Shown: positions 38,146-47,276, counted from the first letter of the stretch. The stretch: DNA of 64,000 nt from Streptomyces iconiensis (GCF_028657195.3 NZ_JANCPR020000017.1:1-64000); one strand, 5' to 3'. Translations and numbers: made by a program. The notes: generated from the letters alone by a model not told the origin.

Positions 38146-38186
38146 GCCTCCCTTATTCTCGTACTAGGTACGAGAATAAGGGAGGC
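38146..38186. promoter_or_regulatory. 41-bp perfect inverted repeat between tetR and hydrolase gene
   Basis: GCCTCCCTTATTCTCGTAC (38146-38164) and its exact complement (38168-38186) flank TAG. Each arm carries a GGGAGG Shine-Dalgarno sequence for the gene on its side: 5 nt before ATG 38141 (minus) and 6 nt before ATG 38192 (plus). It is the likely TetR operator and could also fold the mRNA so that the ribosome site is hidden. Confidence 0.88.
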
Positions 38187-38191
38187 GCATC

Positions 38192-39874
38192 ATGACAGCA
38201 CAGGGGCACGGTGCCGTGCCGAGAGCCAAGTGGACCGCACCCTCGGGGAAGCCACCGCTTTCCTCGCGCATGATGAGGGCCACATGGCGTGGTCTGCCGC
38301 CCGAACAGCACGAGGTCGGATGGGAGCCGGGGCTCGTGGTGCCGGCCGCCGACGGCAGCCCGCTGCTCACGGACCACTACTTCCCCCGTACGGCGGGCGA
38401 CTTCCCGACCCTTGTCGTGCGCTCGCCCTACGGTCGGGGAGTGCCGTGGTCACCCCAGTACGGCATGCTCTTCGCCGAACAGGGATTCCACGTGGTTCTC
38501 CAGAGCTGCCGCGGCACAGGTGGCTCGGGCGGCCGGTTCGATCTGTGGCGCAACGAGCCCGCCGACGGCCAGGCCACCGTGTCGTGGCTGCGCGAACAGC
38601 CCTGGTTCAACGGGACGTTGGGCACGATCGGCCCCAGCTATCTGGGCTATGTGCAGTGGGCGCTCGCGCTGGACCCGCCACCGGAACTGAAGGCCATGGT
38701 CGTACAGGTCGGCCTGCACGATCCCTGTGCGCTCTTCCACACGGACGGCGTCCTGCACCTGGAGAACGCGCTGCTCGACGGCCTGGGCATGACGTATCAG
38801 CATCGGGGGGCGATGCCCTCCCTCAAGGCGATGCTGCGTCTCCAGCGCGGCTGGCGCAAGGTCGTCACCGCCCGGCCGTTGCGCGGCGCACACACGTCGG
38901 TGCTGGGGGAAGTGCCCTGGCTGGACGGTGTGATGGCGCACCCCGACTCCGGTGATCCGTACTGGGACGGCGCGGACCTGGGGAAGGCCGCGGAACGGCT
39001 GCGGGTGCCGACTGCCCTGATCACCGGCTGGCACGACGCGCTGGCAGAGCAGACCTTCGAGCAGTACGGGCGACTGCGCGCGGCGGGCTGCGAGACCTCC
39101 CTGCTCGTAGGCACCTGGACCCACACCTCCGCTCTCCAGCGGGGCTGGCCCGAGGTGTTCGCCGAGAGCCTCGCGTGGCTGCGTGCGCACCTGTGCGACG
39201 ACCCGTCCGGGCTGCGGCCCACCCCCGTGCGCGTGCACGTCGCGGGGGAAGAGACCTGGCGGGAGCTTGAGGAGTGGCCGCCGTCCCACGGCACCGCCCC
39301 TTGGTTCCCCACGGCGGACGGGCACCTGACCCGGCAACCGTCCGTGGATTCCGCGCCGTTGACCTCCTTCCGCTACGACCCCGCCGACCCCACCCCCTCT
39401 GTTGGCGGGCCGCTGCTCTCCCGTACCGCCGGGGCCCGCGACAACCGGGCGCTGGAGGCGCGCGAGGACGTCCTGACGTTCACCGGCCCGGTGCTGACCG
39501 AACCCCTGGACGTGCTCGGCCCCGTCGTGGCGCGCTGGGCGATCTCCACGGACACCGGGTATGCCGATGTCTTCGCCCGGCTTTGCGACGTGGACGCACA
39601 GGGCCGCTCCACCAACGTCTGCGACGGGCTGGGGCGGCTGCGGACCGCCGGCCAGGAGCTCGCGGAGGTCACCGTGCCGATGGGCCACACGGCGCACCGT
39701 TTCGCGGCAGGGCACCGCATCCGCCTCCAGGTCAGCGGAGGCGCCCACCCCCGCTACGCCCGTCAGTCCGGGACCGGGGAGTCGGCCGTCGAGGCGAGCA
39801 GTCTTGAACCGGTGCGCATCACGCTGCATGCCGGATCGGCGTTGGCTCTGCCGCTGGGGGCAGCGGGTGCTTAG
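38192..39874 (+). CDS. CocE/NonD-family hydrolase
   Basis: A 560-aa alpha/beta hydrolase of the CocE/NonD (X-Pro dipeptidyl-peptidase, S15-like) family, esterases or peptidases such as cocaine esterase. The nucleophile elbow is GPSYLG with S149. The Asp (ITGWHDA) and His (GTWTHTS) of the triad follow in the expected order, then the C-terminal jelly-roll domain (from about 340) typical of CocE. No signal peptide is evident, so it is probably cytoplasmic. GGGAGG (38180-38185) supports the ATG. Its control by the divergent TetR suggests induction by its own substrate or a related xenobiotic. Confidence 0.88.
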   Translation: MTAQGHGAVPRAKWTAPSGKPPLSSRMMRATWRGLPPEQHEVGWEPGLVVPAADGSPLLTDHYFPRTAGDFPTLVVRSPYGRGVPWSPQYGMLFAEQGFHVVLQSCRGTGGSGGRFDLWRNEPADGQATVSWLREQPWFNGTLGTIGPSYLGYVQWALALDPPPELKAMVVQVGLHDPCALFHTDGVLHLENALLDGLGMTYQHRGAMPSLKAMLRLQRGWRKVVTARPLRGAHTSVLGEVPWLDGVMAHPDSGDPYWDGADLGKAAERLRVPTALITGWHDALAEQTFEQYGRLRAAGCETSLLVGTWTHTSALQRGWPEVFAESLAWLRAHLCDDPSGLRPTPVRVHVAGEETWRELEEWPPSHGTAPWFPTADGHLTRQPSVDSAPLTSFRYDPADPTPSVGGPLLSRTAGARDNRALEAREDVLTFTGPVLTEPLDVLGPVVARWAISTDTGYADVFARLCDVDAQGRSTNVCDGLGRLRTAGQELAEVTVPMGHTAHRFAAGHRIRLQVSGGAHPRYARQSGTGESAVEASSLEPVRITLHAGSALALPLGAAGA

Positions 39875-39930
39875 TCCTCCGGTACCCCAGGCGATGCGGG
39901 CAAGGAAGGTGAGGAAGGTGAGGCAGGAAA

Positions 39931-39963
39931 GGCGGATGAGGCGGATGAGGCGGATGAGGCGGG
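39931..39963. repeat. 9-bp tandem repeat (GGCGGATGA)
   Basis: Three exact copies of GGCGGATGA followed by a partial GGCGGG, within a purine-rich stretch (39895-40020) between the hydrolase and the siderophore-interacting protein. No coding function is evident. Confidence 0.65.
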
Positions 39964-40041
39964 CAGGGTAGGTGAGCCGGGCAAGCCGGGCGAGCCAGGG
40001 TGGGTGGGGGAGTCGGGCGAGCCTGCCGGCCCCGTGCCCCG

Positions 40042-40803
40042 TCAATGCAGGCCCCGCTTGCTGGGGGCCCAGAAGGGCTTGACCGTGATCGAGGTGCGGG
40101 GCCACCCGCGCTCGTTCACCAGGTGGTCGCGCACCTGCTGGCACGTCCTCGCCTCACCCGCGACATAGGCCGCGCGGTCGTCCTCCTCGGGCAGTGCGAG
40201 GTCGGCGACCGCCGCGAGCAGCGTGCGCGAGGAGGCGGCGGGTGCGCCGTGGCGGTGGGCGCGGCGCAGGTGGTGCGAGGGCCCCGGCAGGGGCAGATCG
40301 TGCTCGGGCGACTCGCTCTCGATCACCCCGGACACCTGGGCGGCGTCCCCCAACTCCCGCAGCATGGGCCCGAATGCGGCGCTCGCCGTCTCCTCGCCGA
40401 TGAACACGTGGTGCGTGGCCTCGCGCAGGAAGAAGCTGCCCTGCGGCCACCACACGGTGACCGCGTCACCCGGCGCCGCCTCGCGGGCCCAGCGCAGCCC
40501 TATGCCCTCGCCGTCGTACAGGTGCGCGCGCAGCTCGATCGCGCGCTCTTCCGGGTCGAACTCCCAGATCGTGTATGTCCGCAGCGTCTCTCCCGGCCGG
40601 AGGATCCCGGAGACGGACAGCGGATCGTTGATCTGGACCCGCACATGCTGGCCCGGCGCGTAGGCGAAGGGCACCGGCCCGTCGGCCACCAGCCGGATTC
40701 GCCGCATGGAGGCGGTGACCATCCCCGTCTCGGTCACCGTCGTCCCCAGTGCGTACTTCGCGAAGGCCCCCGCCAGCGGATTACGGCGTCGCACGGTCTT
40801 CAT
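40042..40803 (-). CDS. siderophore-interacting FAD/NAD(P)-binding protein
   Basis: A 253-aa ViuB-type ferric-siderophore reductase. The FAD-binding barrel carries RTYTIWEFD, the NAD(P)-binding half includes GEETASAAFGPMLREL and YVAGEARTCQQVRDHLVNERGW, and the C-terminal SIP domain ends in KPFWAPSKRGLH. It would release iron from imported siderophores by reduction. The ATG at 40803 directly follows the divergent regulatory region shared with a TetR gene. No siderophore transporter is in the window. Confidence 0.9.
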   Translation of the reverse strand: MKTVRRRNPLAGAFAKYALGTTVTETGMVTASMRRIRLVADGPVPFAYAPGQHVRVQINDPLSVSGILRPGETLRTYTIWEFDPEERAIELRAHLYDGEGIGLRWAREAAPGDAVTVWWPQGSFFLREATHHVFIGEETASAAFGPMLRELGDAAQVSGVIESESPEHDLPLPGPSHHLRRAHRHGAPAASSRTLLAAVADLALPEEDDRAAYVAGEARTCQQVRDHLVNERGWPRTSITVKPFWAPSKRGLH

Positions 40804-40901
40804 GTCCCCCCACCCCTCCCTGCCTTCATCTGCCAGGCCCCCATCAGGCCCTATCAGGCTCCTGCCAGGGCTTCCCTGAAACTTCGACAGGCTATAAGCT
40901 G

Positions 40902-40918
40902 CCTTAGAAGCTCTAAGG
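40902..40918. promoter_or_regulatory. TetR operator candidate
   Basis: CCTTAGA (40902-40908) and TCTAAGG (40912-40918) are perfect 7-bp arms around AGC, in the AT-rich middle of the divergent region between the siderophore-interacting protein gene and tetR. A TATAAG hexamer lies just upstream at about 40893. Confidence 0.7.
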
Positions 40919-41036
40919 AAACATAGAAGGCGTAGGCTGTCAATGGCCTTCGGCGGGTGGGAAGTTCGGCGAGAGGCCCGGTCCGTCGGACCAGGGATTT
41001 CGGGCCAGGGGTGTGGAGGAGAGGAAGCGTGAACGT

Positions 41037-41771
41037 ATGACGACGCGGGTGCAGGCGCAGGTCACGAGCCGGCGGGACCGGCTGCGGGAAGCCACGCTGG
41101 CCGAGATTCATGAGGCGGCACGGGGGCTGTTGACGTCACGCGGTTCCGACGCCGTCACCATGAACGCGGTGGCCAGAGAGGTCGGGATGAGCGGCCCCGC
41201 GCTCTACCACTACTTCAAGGGGCACGAGGAACTGGTCGGCGCGGTCACCGCGCGCTTCTTCCGCGAACTGACCGGGGAGATGGAGGCGGCGCGTGACGCA
41301 CACGCCGAAGACTCCCTCGACATACGGCTGTTGGCCACGTGCCGCGCCATGCGCGCATGGGCGACCGCGCATCCCGCCGAGTTCGGCTGGATATTCGCCC
41401 GGCCCATACCCTCCGTGCACCACGAGCCGGGATCAGCACGGCTCGTGGCGGGGGAGCGGTTCGAGACCGTGCTGCGGGATCAGGTCATGGAGCTGTGGGA
41501 GACCCGCCCGTTCCCCGTACCGGACCTCACCGAACTGGCCCCCTCGCTGCGGGAGCAGTTGCACGCGTACGCCGAGTCCGTCGGGGGACGGCTGCCACCC
41601 GAGGCCGCACATGTCTTCCTGACCTGCTGGTCACGGTTGTACGGGCTGCTGTGCATGGAGGTGCTGCGGCAACTGGACTCCGTCTACTCCGACATGGAGC
41701 CCGTGTACGAGGAGTGCCTGCGGGAGTTGGCCGGGTTGCTGGGGCTGGAGTACGACGGCGGTGGACGTTGA
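41037..41771 (+). CDS. TetR-family transcriptional regulator
   Basis: A 244-aa TetR regulator with HTH LREATLAEIHEAARGLLTSRGSDAVTMNAVAREVGMSGPALYHYFKGHEELV (about 16-68) and a TetR_C_13-like ligand domain. ATG 41037 lies 10 nt after a GAGGAA-type Shine-Dalgarno sequence; the GTG at 41013 would include that purine-rich site in the coding sequence and was rejected. Divergent from the siderophore-interacting reductase across the CCTTAGA/TCTAAGG palindrome, so it likely represses that gene. Confidence 0.9.
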   Translation: MTTRVQAQVTSRRDRLREATLAEIHEAARGLLTSRGSDAVTMNAVAREVGMSGPALYHYFKGHEELVGAVTARFFRELTGEMEAARDAHAEDSLDIRLLATCRAMRAWATAHPAEFGWIFARPIPSVHHEPGSARLVAGERFETVLRDQVMELWETRPFPVPDLTELAPSLREQLHAYAESVGGRLPPEAAHVFLTCWSRLYGLLCMEVLRQLDSVYSDMEPVYEECLRELAGLLGLEYDGGGR

Positions 41772-41850
41772 TCGGGATGACCGGTTGGCCGGTTGGCCGG
41801 GGTGACCGGGTGGTGGCGTGGGGGGCGGGATCGGTACGCCGTTCTCCGGC

Positions 41851-41906
41851 CGTCAGGACCGCTACGGTTCCTCAGGGGTCGCTGTGGCACGTCAGGACCG
41901 CTACGG
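41851..41906. repeat. 17-bp direct repeat between convergent genes
   Basis: CGTCAGGACCGCTACGG occurs at 41851-41867 and 41890-41906, with a third degraded copy starting at 41909 inside the end of the HD-domain gene. It may be a relic of slippage; no hairpin forms within a unit. Confidence 0.6.
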
Positions 41907-41910
41907 CTCG

Positions 41911-42618
<708 letters not shown>

Positions 42619-42730
42619 GGCCCTCGCACTGTATCTCGGAGCGTTTCGCGTGCTCACTGGGTTTCCCTTGGCGGAGCTCAGGGCCAGGGCTCAGGGCACG
42701 GGCTCCGGCTCGGGGCGGCCCGTAATGGTG

Positions 42731-42760
42731 TGGACTGCGCGCGGGTGGGCCCGTTAAGGT
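42731..42760 (+). promoter_or_regulatory. promoter of the cmlR leader transcript
   Basis: TGGACT (42731-42736) and TAAGGT (42755-42760), 18 bp apart, fit -35 and -10 boxes. Transcription would start at about 42767, exactly at the ATG of the 9-codon leader ORF, giving a leaderless leader peptide. Confidence 0.55.
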
Positions 42761-42767
42761 GCGCCGC

Positions 42768-42797
42768 ATGTCCAGTCCCGAATCCGACAGACGCTAG
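42768..42797 (+). CDS. 9-aa leader peptide MSSPESDRR upstream of cmlR
   Basis: ATG 42768 to TAG 42795-42797 encodes MSSPESDRR. It begins at the predicted transcription start of the efflux gene. Its codons 5-8 contain ATCCGACAG, which is the exact complement of two downstream segments. A 7-bp hairpin follows directly at the stop codon. This layout is that of attenuation leaders. A 9-residue leader controls chloramphenicol-efflux cmlA in Gram-negative integrons, but homology between the two leaders is not claimed. Confidence 0.6.
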   Translation: MSSPESDRR

Positions 42798-42908
42798 CCA
42801 CCGGCGCTTCGGTGGCCTCTTGCCGGTTCCGGCTCCGCTGTCGGATCGCCGTAGTCACGGACTGTTGATCTCTGACACGCGCCCCCTCTGACGCACGTCC
42901 TGTCGGAT
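42782..42908 (+). promoter_or_regulatory. candidate ribosome-mediated attenuator of cmlR
   Basis: Segment 1, ATCCGACAG (42782-42790, inside the leader ORF), can pair with either of two copies of CTGTCGGAT (42838-42846 and 42900-42908), which makes the structures mutually exclusive. Between them is a hairpin GCCACCG/CGGTGGC (42797-42803 with 42810-42816, 6-nt loop) that starts at the leader stop codon. CTCCGC (42833-42838), joined to the first copy, is complementary to the GCGGAG ribosome site of cmlR (43065-43070). A ribosome stalled in the leader would block segment 1 and change which pairing forms. The rest of the 459-nt gap (to 43077) shows only a pyrimidine-rich run at about 42935-42975. 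Confidence 0.6.
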
Positions 42909-43077
42909 GTGCGGCCCGCTGTGCTGCGCGTACCTCTCCCCCCCCTTTCCCCTCCTTTTCCCTTCCCCTTCCGTACGACGGCTGCTGTGCCGCTGCGGCG
43001 CCCGGGTGCGGTGCTGCCCGGACGCGGGTCGGTCGCGCCTGCCGTCCAACGACCGTTATGGATCGCGGAGTTCTGTC

Positions 43078-44289
43078 ATGCCATTCGTTCTCTATGTGCT
43101 CGCGCTGGCGGTTTTCGCCCAGGGCACGTCCGAGTTCATGCTGTCCGGGCTCGTCACGGACATCGCCCGTGACATGGAGGTGTCCCTCTCCTCCGCCGGG
43201 CTTCTGACCTCGGCCTTCGCCGTGGGGATCATCGTCGGCGCACCGCTGATGGCCGTCCTCAGCAGGCGGTGGCCCAGACGCCGGGCGCTGCTCGGCTTCC
43301 TGGTGACGTTCCTGCTCGTTCATGTGCTCGGAGCGCTCACCACCAGCTTCGCCGTGCTGGTCGGCGCCCGCGTCGTCGGTGCGCTCGCCAACGCGGGCTT
43401 CCTCGCCGTGGCGCTCGTGACGGCAACCAGCCTGGTCGCGCCCAACGCCAAGGGCCGCGCCACATCGGTCCTGCTCAGCGGGGTCACTCTCGCCTGTGTC
43501 GCGGGTGTGCCCGCGGGTGCGCTGCTCGGGCAGGCGTGGGGCTGGCGCGCGGCGTTCTGGGCCATCGCGCTGGTGTCCGTGCCCGCCGTCTTCGCGATCC
43601 TCAAGTCGGTTCCGGGGGAGCGGGTACTCGGAGCCGAGGCGGACGAGGGTACCGAACTGCCCAGCGTCCGGCGGGAGTTCCGCGCGCTGCGTCGTCCGCG
43701 GCTGCTGCTGACCCTGCTGCTGGGCGCACTCGTGAACGGCGGGACCTTCTGTGCGTTCACCTACCTGGCGCCCCTCGTCACCGAGGTCACCGGGTTCGGG
43801 GACGTGTGGGTGCCGGCGATGCTGGCGCTGTTCGGTGTGGGCTCGTTCCTCGGCGTCGCCCTTGGGGGACGGGTCGCCGACGCGCGGCCGATGCCGCTGA
43901 TGGTGGGCGGGGGGTCGGCGCTGCTCGCCGGGTGGGTGCTGTTCGCACTCGCGGCGGGCAACCCCGTCGCCGCCGTGGTGCTGCTGTTCGTCCAGGGCGG
44001 GCTGTCGTTCGCTGTCGGCTCCACACTCTTCTCACAAGTCCTGTATGCGGCGTCCGAGGCGCCGAAGCTGGCAGGCGGGTTTGCCACGGCGGCGTTCAAT
44101 GTCGGTGCCGCTGTCGGTCCTTGGGCCGGTGGCCTCGCCCTCAACGCGGGCCTTGGCTACCGTGCGCCGCTCTGGACCAGCGCCCTGATGGTCGCACTCT
44201 CGCTGGCCGTTGCCGCGTCGGCACTCGGTGTGCGGCGTGCGCGTGCGCGCTCGTACCGGTCTGAGCGTACGGATCGCGCACGGGCCTGA
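43078..44289 (+). CDS. cmlR: chloramphenicol-type MFS efflux transporter, CmlR/Cmx family
   Basis: A 403-aa, 12-helix major facilitator exporter. The N-terminus MPFVLYVLALAVFAQGTSEFMLSGLVTDIARD and the segments AFAVGIIVGAPLMAVLSRRWPRRRALLGF and VTLACVAGVPAGALLGQAWGWRAAFWAI closely match the chloramphenicol exporters of Streptomyces (CmlR) and corynebacteria (Cmx). It would expel chloramphenicol or a related compound using the proton gradient. The ATG has GGAG 7 nt upstream. The ~310-nt transcribed leader with a small ORF suggests drug-inducible expression. The 243 nt after the stop hold only degenerate GTGCACCGGCCTG- and GGGGTGC-type repeats. Confidence 0.88.
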   Translation: MPFVLYVLALAVFAQGTSEFMLSGLVTDIARDMEVSLSSAGLLTSAFAVGIIVGAPLMAVLSRRWPRRRALLGFLVTFLLVHVLGALTTSFAVLVGARVVGALANAGFLAVALVTATSLVAPNAKGRATSVLLSGVTLACVAGVPAGALLGQAWGWRAAFWAIALVSVPAVFAILKSVPGERVLGAEADEGTELPSVRREFRALRRPRLLLTLLLGALVNGGTFCAFTYLAPLVTEVTGFGDVWVPAMLALFGVGSFLGVALGGRVADARPMPLMVGGGSALLAGWVLFALAAGNPVAAVVLLFVQGGLSFAVGSTLFSQVLYAASEAPKLAGGFATAAFNVGAAVGPWAGGLALNAGLGYRAPLWTSALMVALSLAVAASALGVRRARARSYRSERTDRARA

Positions 44290-44532
44290 GCGTACGAATG
44301 GCATACCGGCCTGGGCCCGCGCACCGCCTTGTCGTGCACCGGCCTGGTCGCACACCGCCCGGTCGTGTACCGGGCCGGTCGCCGACCGTGCGGGGTTCGG
44401 GGTGCGGGGTGCGAGGTGCGGGGCACGCGCCGTGCGGGCGGCTGAAGGTGCGGCGGGTGGGGCGGGTGCGGTGGGTCTGGTTCCGCCGCACCCGCTTCCG
44501 CCTGCCCGAGCCGGTGTGGAGACCATGGCGGC

Positions 44533-45138
44533 ATGACCGACGCCACCTCGCACCCGTCCGCCCCCGTCATCGAGACCGAACGGCTGCTGCTCCGCCCCTT
44601 GTCCACCAGCGATGTGGACCGGCTGGTCGCACTGCACGCCGACCCGCAGGTCCACCGGTTCGTGCCGCACTACACGTACGACCAGGCCCTCGAACGGCTC
44701 TCCGGCGTCGAGCGGCAGTGGGCCGAGCGCGGGCACGGGCTGTGCGCCGTGGAGTTGAAGGGGACGCGGCAGTTCCTCGGGCGGTGTGGGCTGAACCACT
44801 GGGAACAGTTCGACGAGATCGAGGCCGGCTGGACGTTCACCCCGTCAGCCTGGGGATACGGGTACGCCACCGAGGCGGCACGCGCGTGCGTGGACTGGGG
44901 GTTCGCGCGGTTGGAAGCGCCCTACTTCACGGCCATGATCGACGCCGCGAACACGGCCTCACTCCGGGTCGCCCAACGCCTCGGCTTCCGCCCCCTGCGT
45001 GAGGACACGATGTTCGGCAAGCCGCTGACGGTGTACGCGCTGCATCGCGCCGAGCATGCCGAGCGTGCTGAGTACGCAGGGCAGCCGGGGCAGCCGGGGC
45101 AGCCGGGACAGTCAGGGCAGCCGGGTCAGCCGGGATAG
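44533..45138 (+). CDS. GNAT-family N-acetyltransferase with collagen-like C-terminal tail
   Basis: A 201-aa RimJ/RimL-type GNAT acetyltransferase: IETERLLLRPLSTSDVDRL start, GRCGLN, and the acetyl-CoA-binding WGYGYATEAARACVDWGF, followed by NTASLRVAQRLGF. The last ~20 residues are GQP/GQS triplets (collagen-like) encoded by a 9-bp tandem repeat (about 45081-45136), outside the family fold. The substrate may be a protein N-terminus or a small amine. It is probably transcribed alone. Confidence 0.85.
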   Translation: MTDATSHPSAPVIETERLLLRPLSTSDVDRLVALHADPQVHRFVPHYTYDQALERLSGVERQWAERGHGLCAVELKGTRQFLGRCGLNHWEQFDEIEAGWTFTPSAWGYGYATEAARACVDWGFARLEAPYFTAMIDAANTASLRVAQRLGFRPLREDTMFGKPLTVYALHRAEHAERAEYAGQPGQPGQPGQSGQPGQPG

Positions 45139-45266
45139 AGGGGGCTCCGGCGCGGACGGGGCTCCGGCGCGGATGGGCCCCAGGGGGACGGGCAAGTGGT
45201 GCCGGGCCGGTGAGTGCCCCGAGGGTGGCGGCGGTGGTGCCCTCGGGGCCCGGCGGGGACGGGGTG

Positions 45267-46325
45267 TCAGCGGCGGGGTTCGACCTTCAGGTCGCCGCGG
45301 GTCACCGTGCGGCCGAAGTCGCTGGCGAGCAGGGCGTGGGGGAAGCCGAGTTCGATGGCGCTGACCTCGTCGAGGCGTGCCAGTTGGGAGGCGGTGAAGT
45401 CGACCTCCAGAGCGCCCAGGTTGTCCTCCAGCTGGGAGGGGGTGCGGGCGCCGATGATCGACGCGGCCACGCCCGGATTCTGCAGGGTCCAGGCCAGCCC
45501 TACCTGGGCGGGTGTGTGGCCCAGTTCCATGGCGATCTCCTTCACGACGTCCACGATGGTGAAGTTACGTTCGGTGAGCGCGCCGTTGGCGATGGTGAGG
45601 TCCTTGCGGGTGCTGTCCGCGACGTGCGTCGCGGACAGGTCGTCGCGGCTGTACTTGCCGGTGAGCACCCCGCCGGCCAGCGGGGAGTACGGAACGACCC
45701 CCAACCCCATCTCGCGCGCCATGGGGATCATGTCGCGTTCCCCCGTACGTTCGACCAGGTTGTATTCCATCTGCAGCGCGACCAGCGGTGACCAGCCGCG
45801 CAGGTCGGCGATCGCCTGCATGCGCGAGATCTGCCAGGCCGGGGCGTTGGAGATCGCCACGTACAGGATCTTGCCCTGCCGGACCAGATCGTCCATGCCG
45901 CGCAGGATCTCCTCGACCGGTGTCGTGGTGTCCCACACGTGCAGATAGAGCAGGTCGATGTAGTCCGTATTCAGCTGTCGCAGACTGGCTTCCACCGAAG
46001 CGAACAGGCTCTTGCGGTGCGGGCCCCCGGAATTCGGATCGCCGGGCCTGCGCTGCGTCGTGTATTTCGTTGCCAGCACCAGGTTTTCGCGGTTGTCTCG
46101 GGTGAATTCGCCCAGCAGGCGCTCGGAGCTGCCGTTGGTGTAGGTGCTGGCGGTGTCGATGAAGTTGCCGCCGCGCTCGACGTAGAGGTCGAACAGTTTG
46201 CGCGCCTCGTCCTGCTCGGCGCCCCAGCCCCACTCGGTGCCGAAGGTCGCCGCGCCCAGTGCCAGTGGTGAGACCCGCAGCCCGGAGCGGCCCAGCAGCT
46301 GGTAGGTGTCGAGGGTGAGGGACAT
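45267..46325 (-). CDS. aldo/keto reductase
   Basis: A 352-aa TIM-barrel NADPH-dependent aldo/keto reductase. The catalytic tetrad is visible: D57 in NFIDTASTYTNG, Y62, K87 in LATKY, and the His of LLYLHVWD. The C-terminal cofactor segment is IIGARTPSQLEDNLGALEV. AGGAGGA precedes ATG 46325; the frame further upstream is a shadow. Divergent from an XRE regulator 117 nt away, a common pairing in which the regulator controls the reductase. Confidence 0.92.
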   Translation of the reverse strand: MSLTLDTYQLLGRSGLRVSPLALGAATFGTEWGWGAEQDEARKLFDLYVERGGNFIDTASTYTNGSSERLLGEFTRDNRENLVLATKYTTQRRPGDPNSGGPHRKSLFASVEASLRQLNTDYIDLLYLHVWDTTTPVEEILRGMDDLVRQGKILYVAISNAPAWQISRMQAIADLRGWSPLVALQMEYNLVERTGERDMIPMAREMGLGVVPYSPLAGGVLTGKYSRDDLSATHVADSTRKDLTIANGALTERNFTIVDVVKEIAMELGHTPAQVGLAWTLQNPGVAASIIGARTPSQLEDNLGALEVDFTASQLARLDEVSAIELGFPHALLASDFGRTVTRGDLKVEPRR

Positions 46326-46442
46326 GGGGTCCTCCTGTGCTTGTGATCCGTTGTCGCAAGCAAGCCTGTGACCACCGCGGGCCCGGGGTAAGGGAAAGAA
46401 GTTCCTGGGAAGGCCACTCCTACCCTGGTTGTAGGGTCGAAC

Positions 46443-47276
46443 GTGATGACCCGCACCGTGGACACCACACAGGAGCTGGCCGCCTTTCTGCGGACCCGGC
46501 GCGAACGTCTGGACCCCCGCGATTTCGGCCTGCCGTCGCGCCGGCAGGCCCGGCGGACCCCCGGGCTGCGCCGCGAAGAGGTCGCCGAACTGGCCGGGGT
46601 CAGCATCGACTACGTCGTCCGCCTGGAACAGGGCCGGGGGCTGCGGCCCTCGGCCGATGTGGTGGAGGCGCTGGCCCAGGCGCTGCGCCTGGCCCCCGAC
46701 GAACGCGTCTACCTGTTCAACCTGGCCAGGCAGCGCCCCCGTAACACGGACAAGGCCGCCGCCACCGCGGCGCCGCCGCTGGCCCGGCTGGTCGCCGACC
46801 TGTCGCCGCTGCCGGCCATGCTGATGAACCACCGTTACGACATCCTGGCCTGGAACAGCGAAATGGCCAGGCTGCTAATGGATTTCGACACCCTGCCGCC
46901 GCAGCAGCGCAATGCGATGTGGCTGTGTCTGATGTATCCGAAGATGCGCGATTTCTATGTCGACCGCGAACGCATCGTGCGGGAGGGAATCGCTCACCTG
47001 CGAGCTGCATGGGCCGCGCATCCGGAGGATCAGGTGTTGAGCGACCTCATCGCCGAATTCACAGCTCACGACGAGGAATTCGCGCGGTTGTGGGCCGAGC
47101 GGGACATCAAGGTCAATGGGCGCGGGCGCAAGGTGATGCGGCATCCTGATGCCGGTGTGGTCGCGGTGGATTTCGAAACGCTTATGCCGCTTCAGGACAC
47201 CGACCAGCTTTTGGTGATCTACCGCGCCGCTGATGAGGAGAGCCAGTCGGCATTGGACCGGTTGCGCGCAGGGTGA
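46443..47276 (+). CDS. XRE-family regulator, MmyB-like
   Basis: A 278-aa regulator. The N-terminal HTH_31-type XRE domain (FLRTRRERLDPRDFGLPSRRQARRTPGLRREEVAELAGVSIDYVVRLEQGRG) is followed by the MmyB-like ligand domain (PAMLMNHRYDILAWNSEMARLL), which binds fatty acids in the methylenomycin regulator. TAGGGT (46432-46437) is a good -10 box placed 5 nt before GTG 46443, so translation is probably leaderless from that GTG or the ATG at 46446. CCTAC-n7-GTAGG at about 46420-46435 overlaps the -10 and may be its operator. Confidence 0.88.
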   Translation: MMTRTVDTTQELAAFLRTRRERLDPRDFGLPSRRQARRTPGLRREEVAELAGVSIDYVVRLEQGRGLRPSADVVEALAQALRLAPDERVYLFNLARQRPRNTDKAAATAAPPLARLVADLSPLPAMLMNHRYDILAWNSEMARLLMDFDTLPPQQRNAMWLCLMYPKMRDFYVDRERIVREGIAHLRAAWAAHPEDQVLSDLIAEFTAHDEEFARLWAERDIKVNGRGRKVMRHPDAGVVAVDFETLMPLQDTDQLLVIYRAADEESQSALDRLRAG

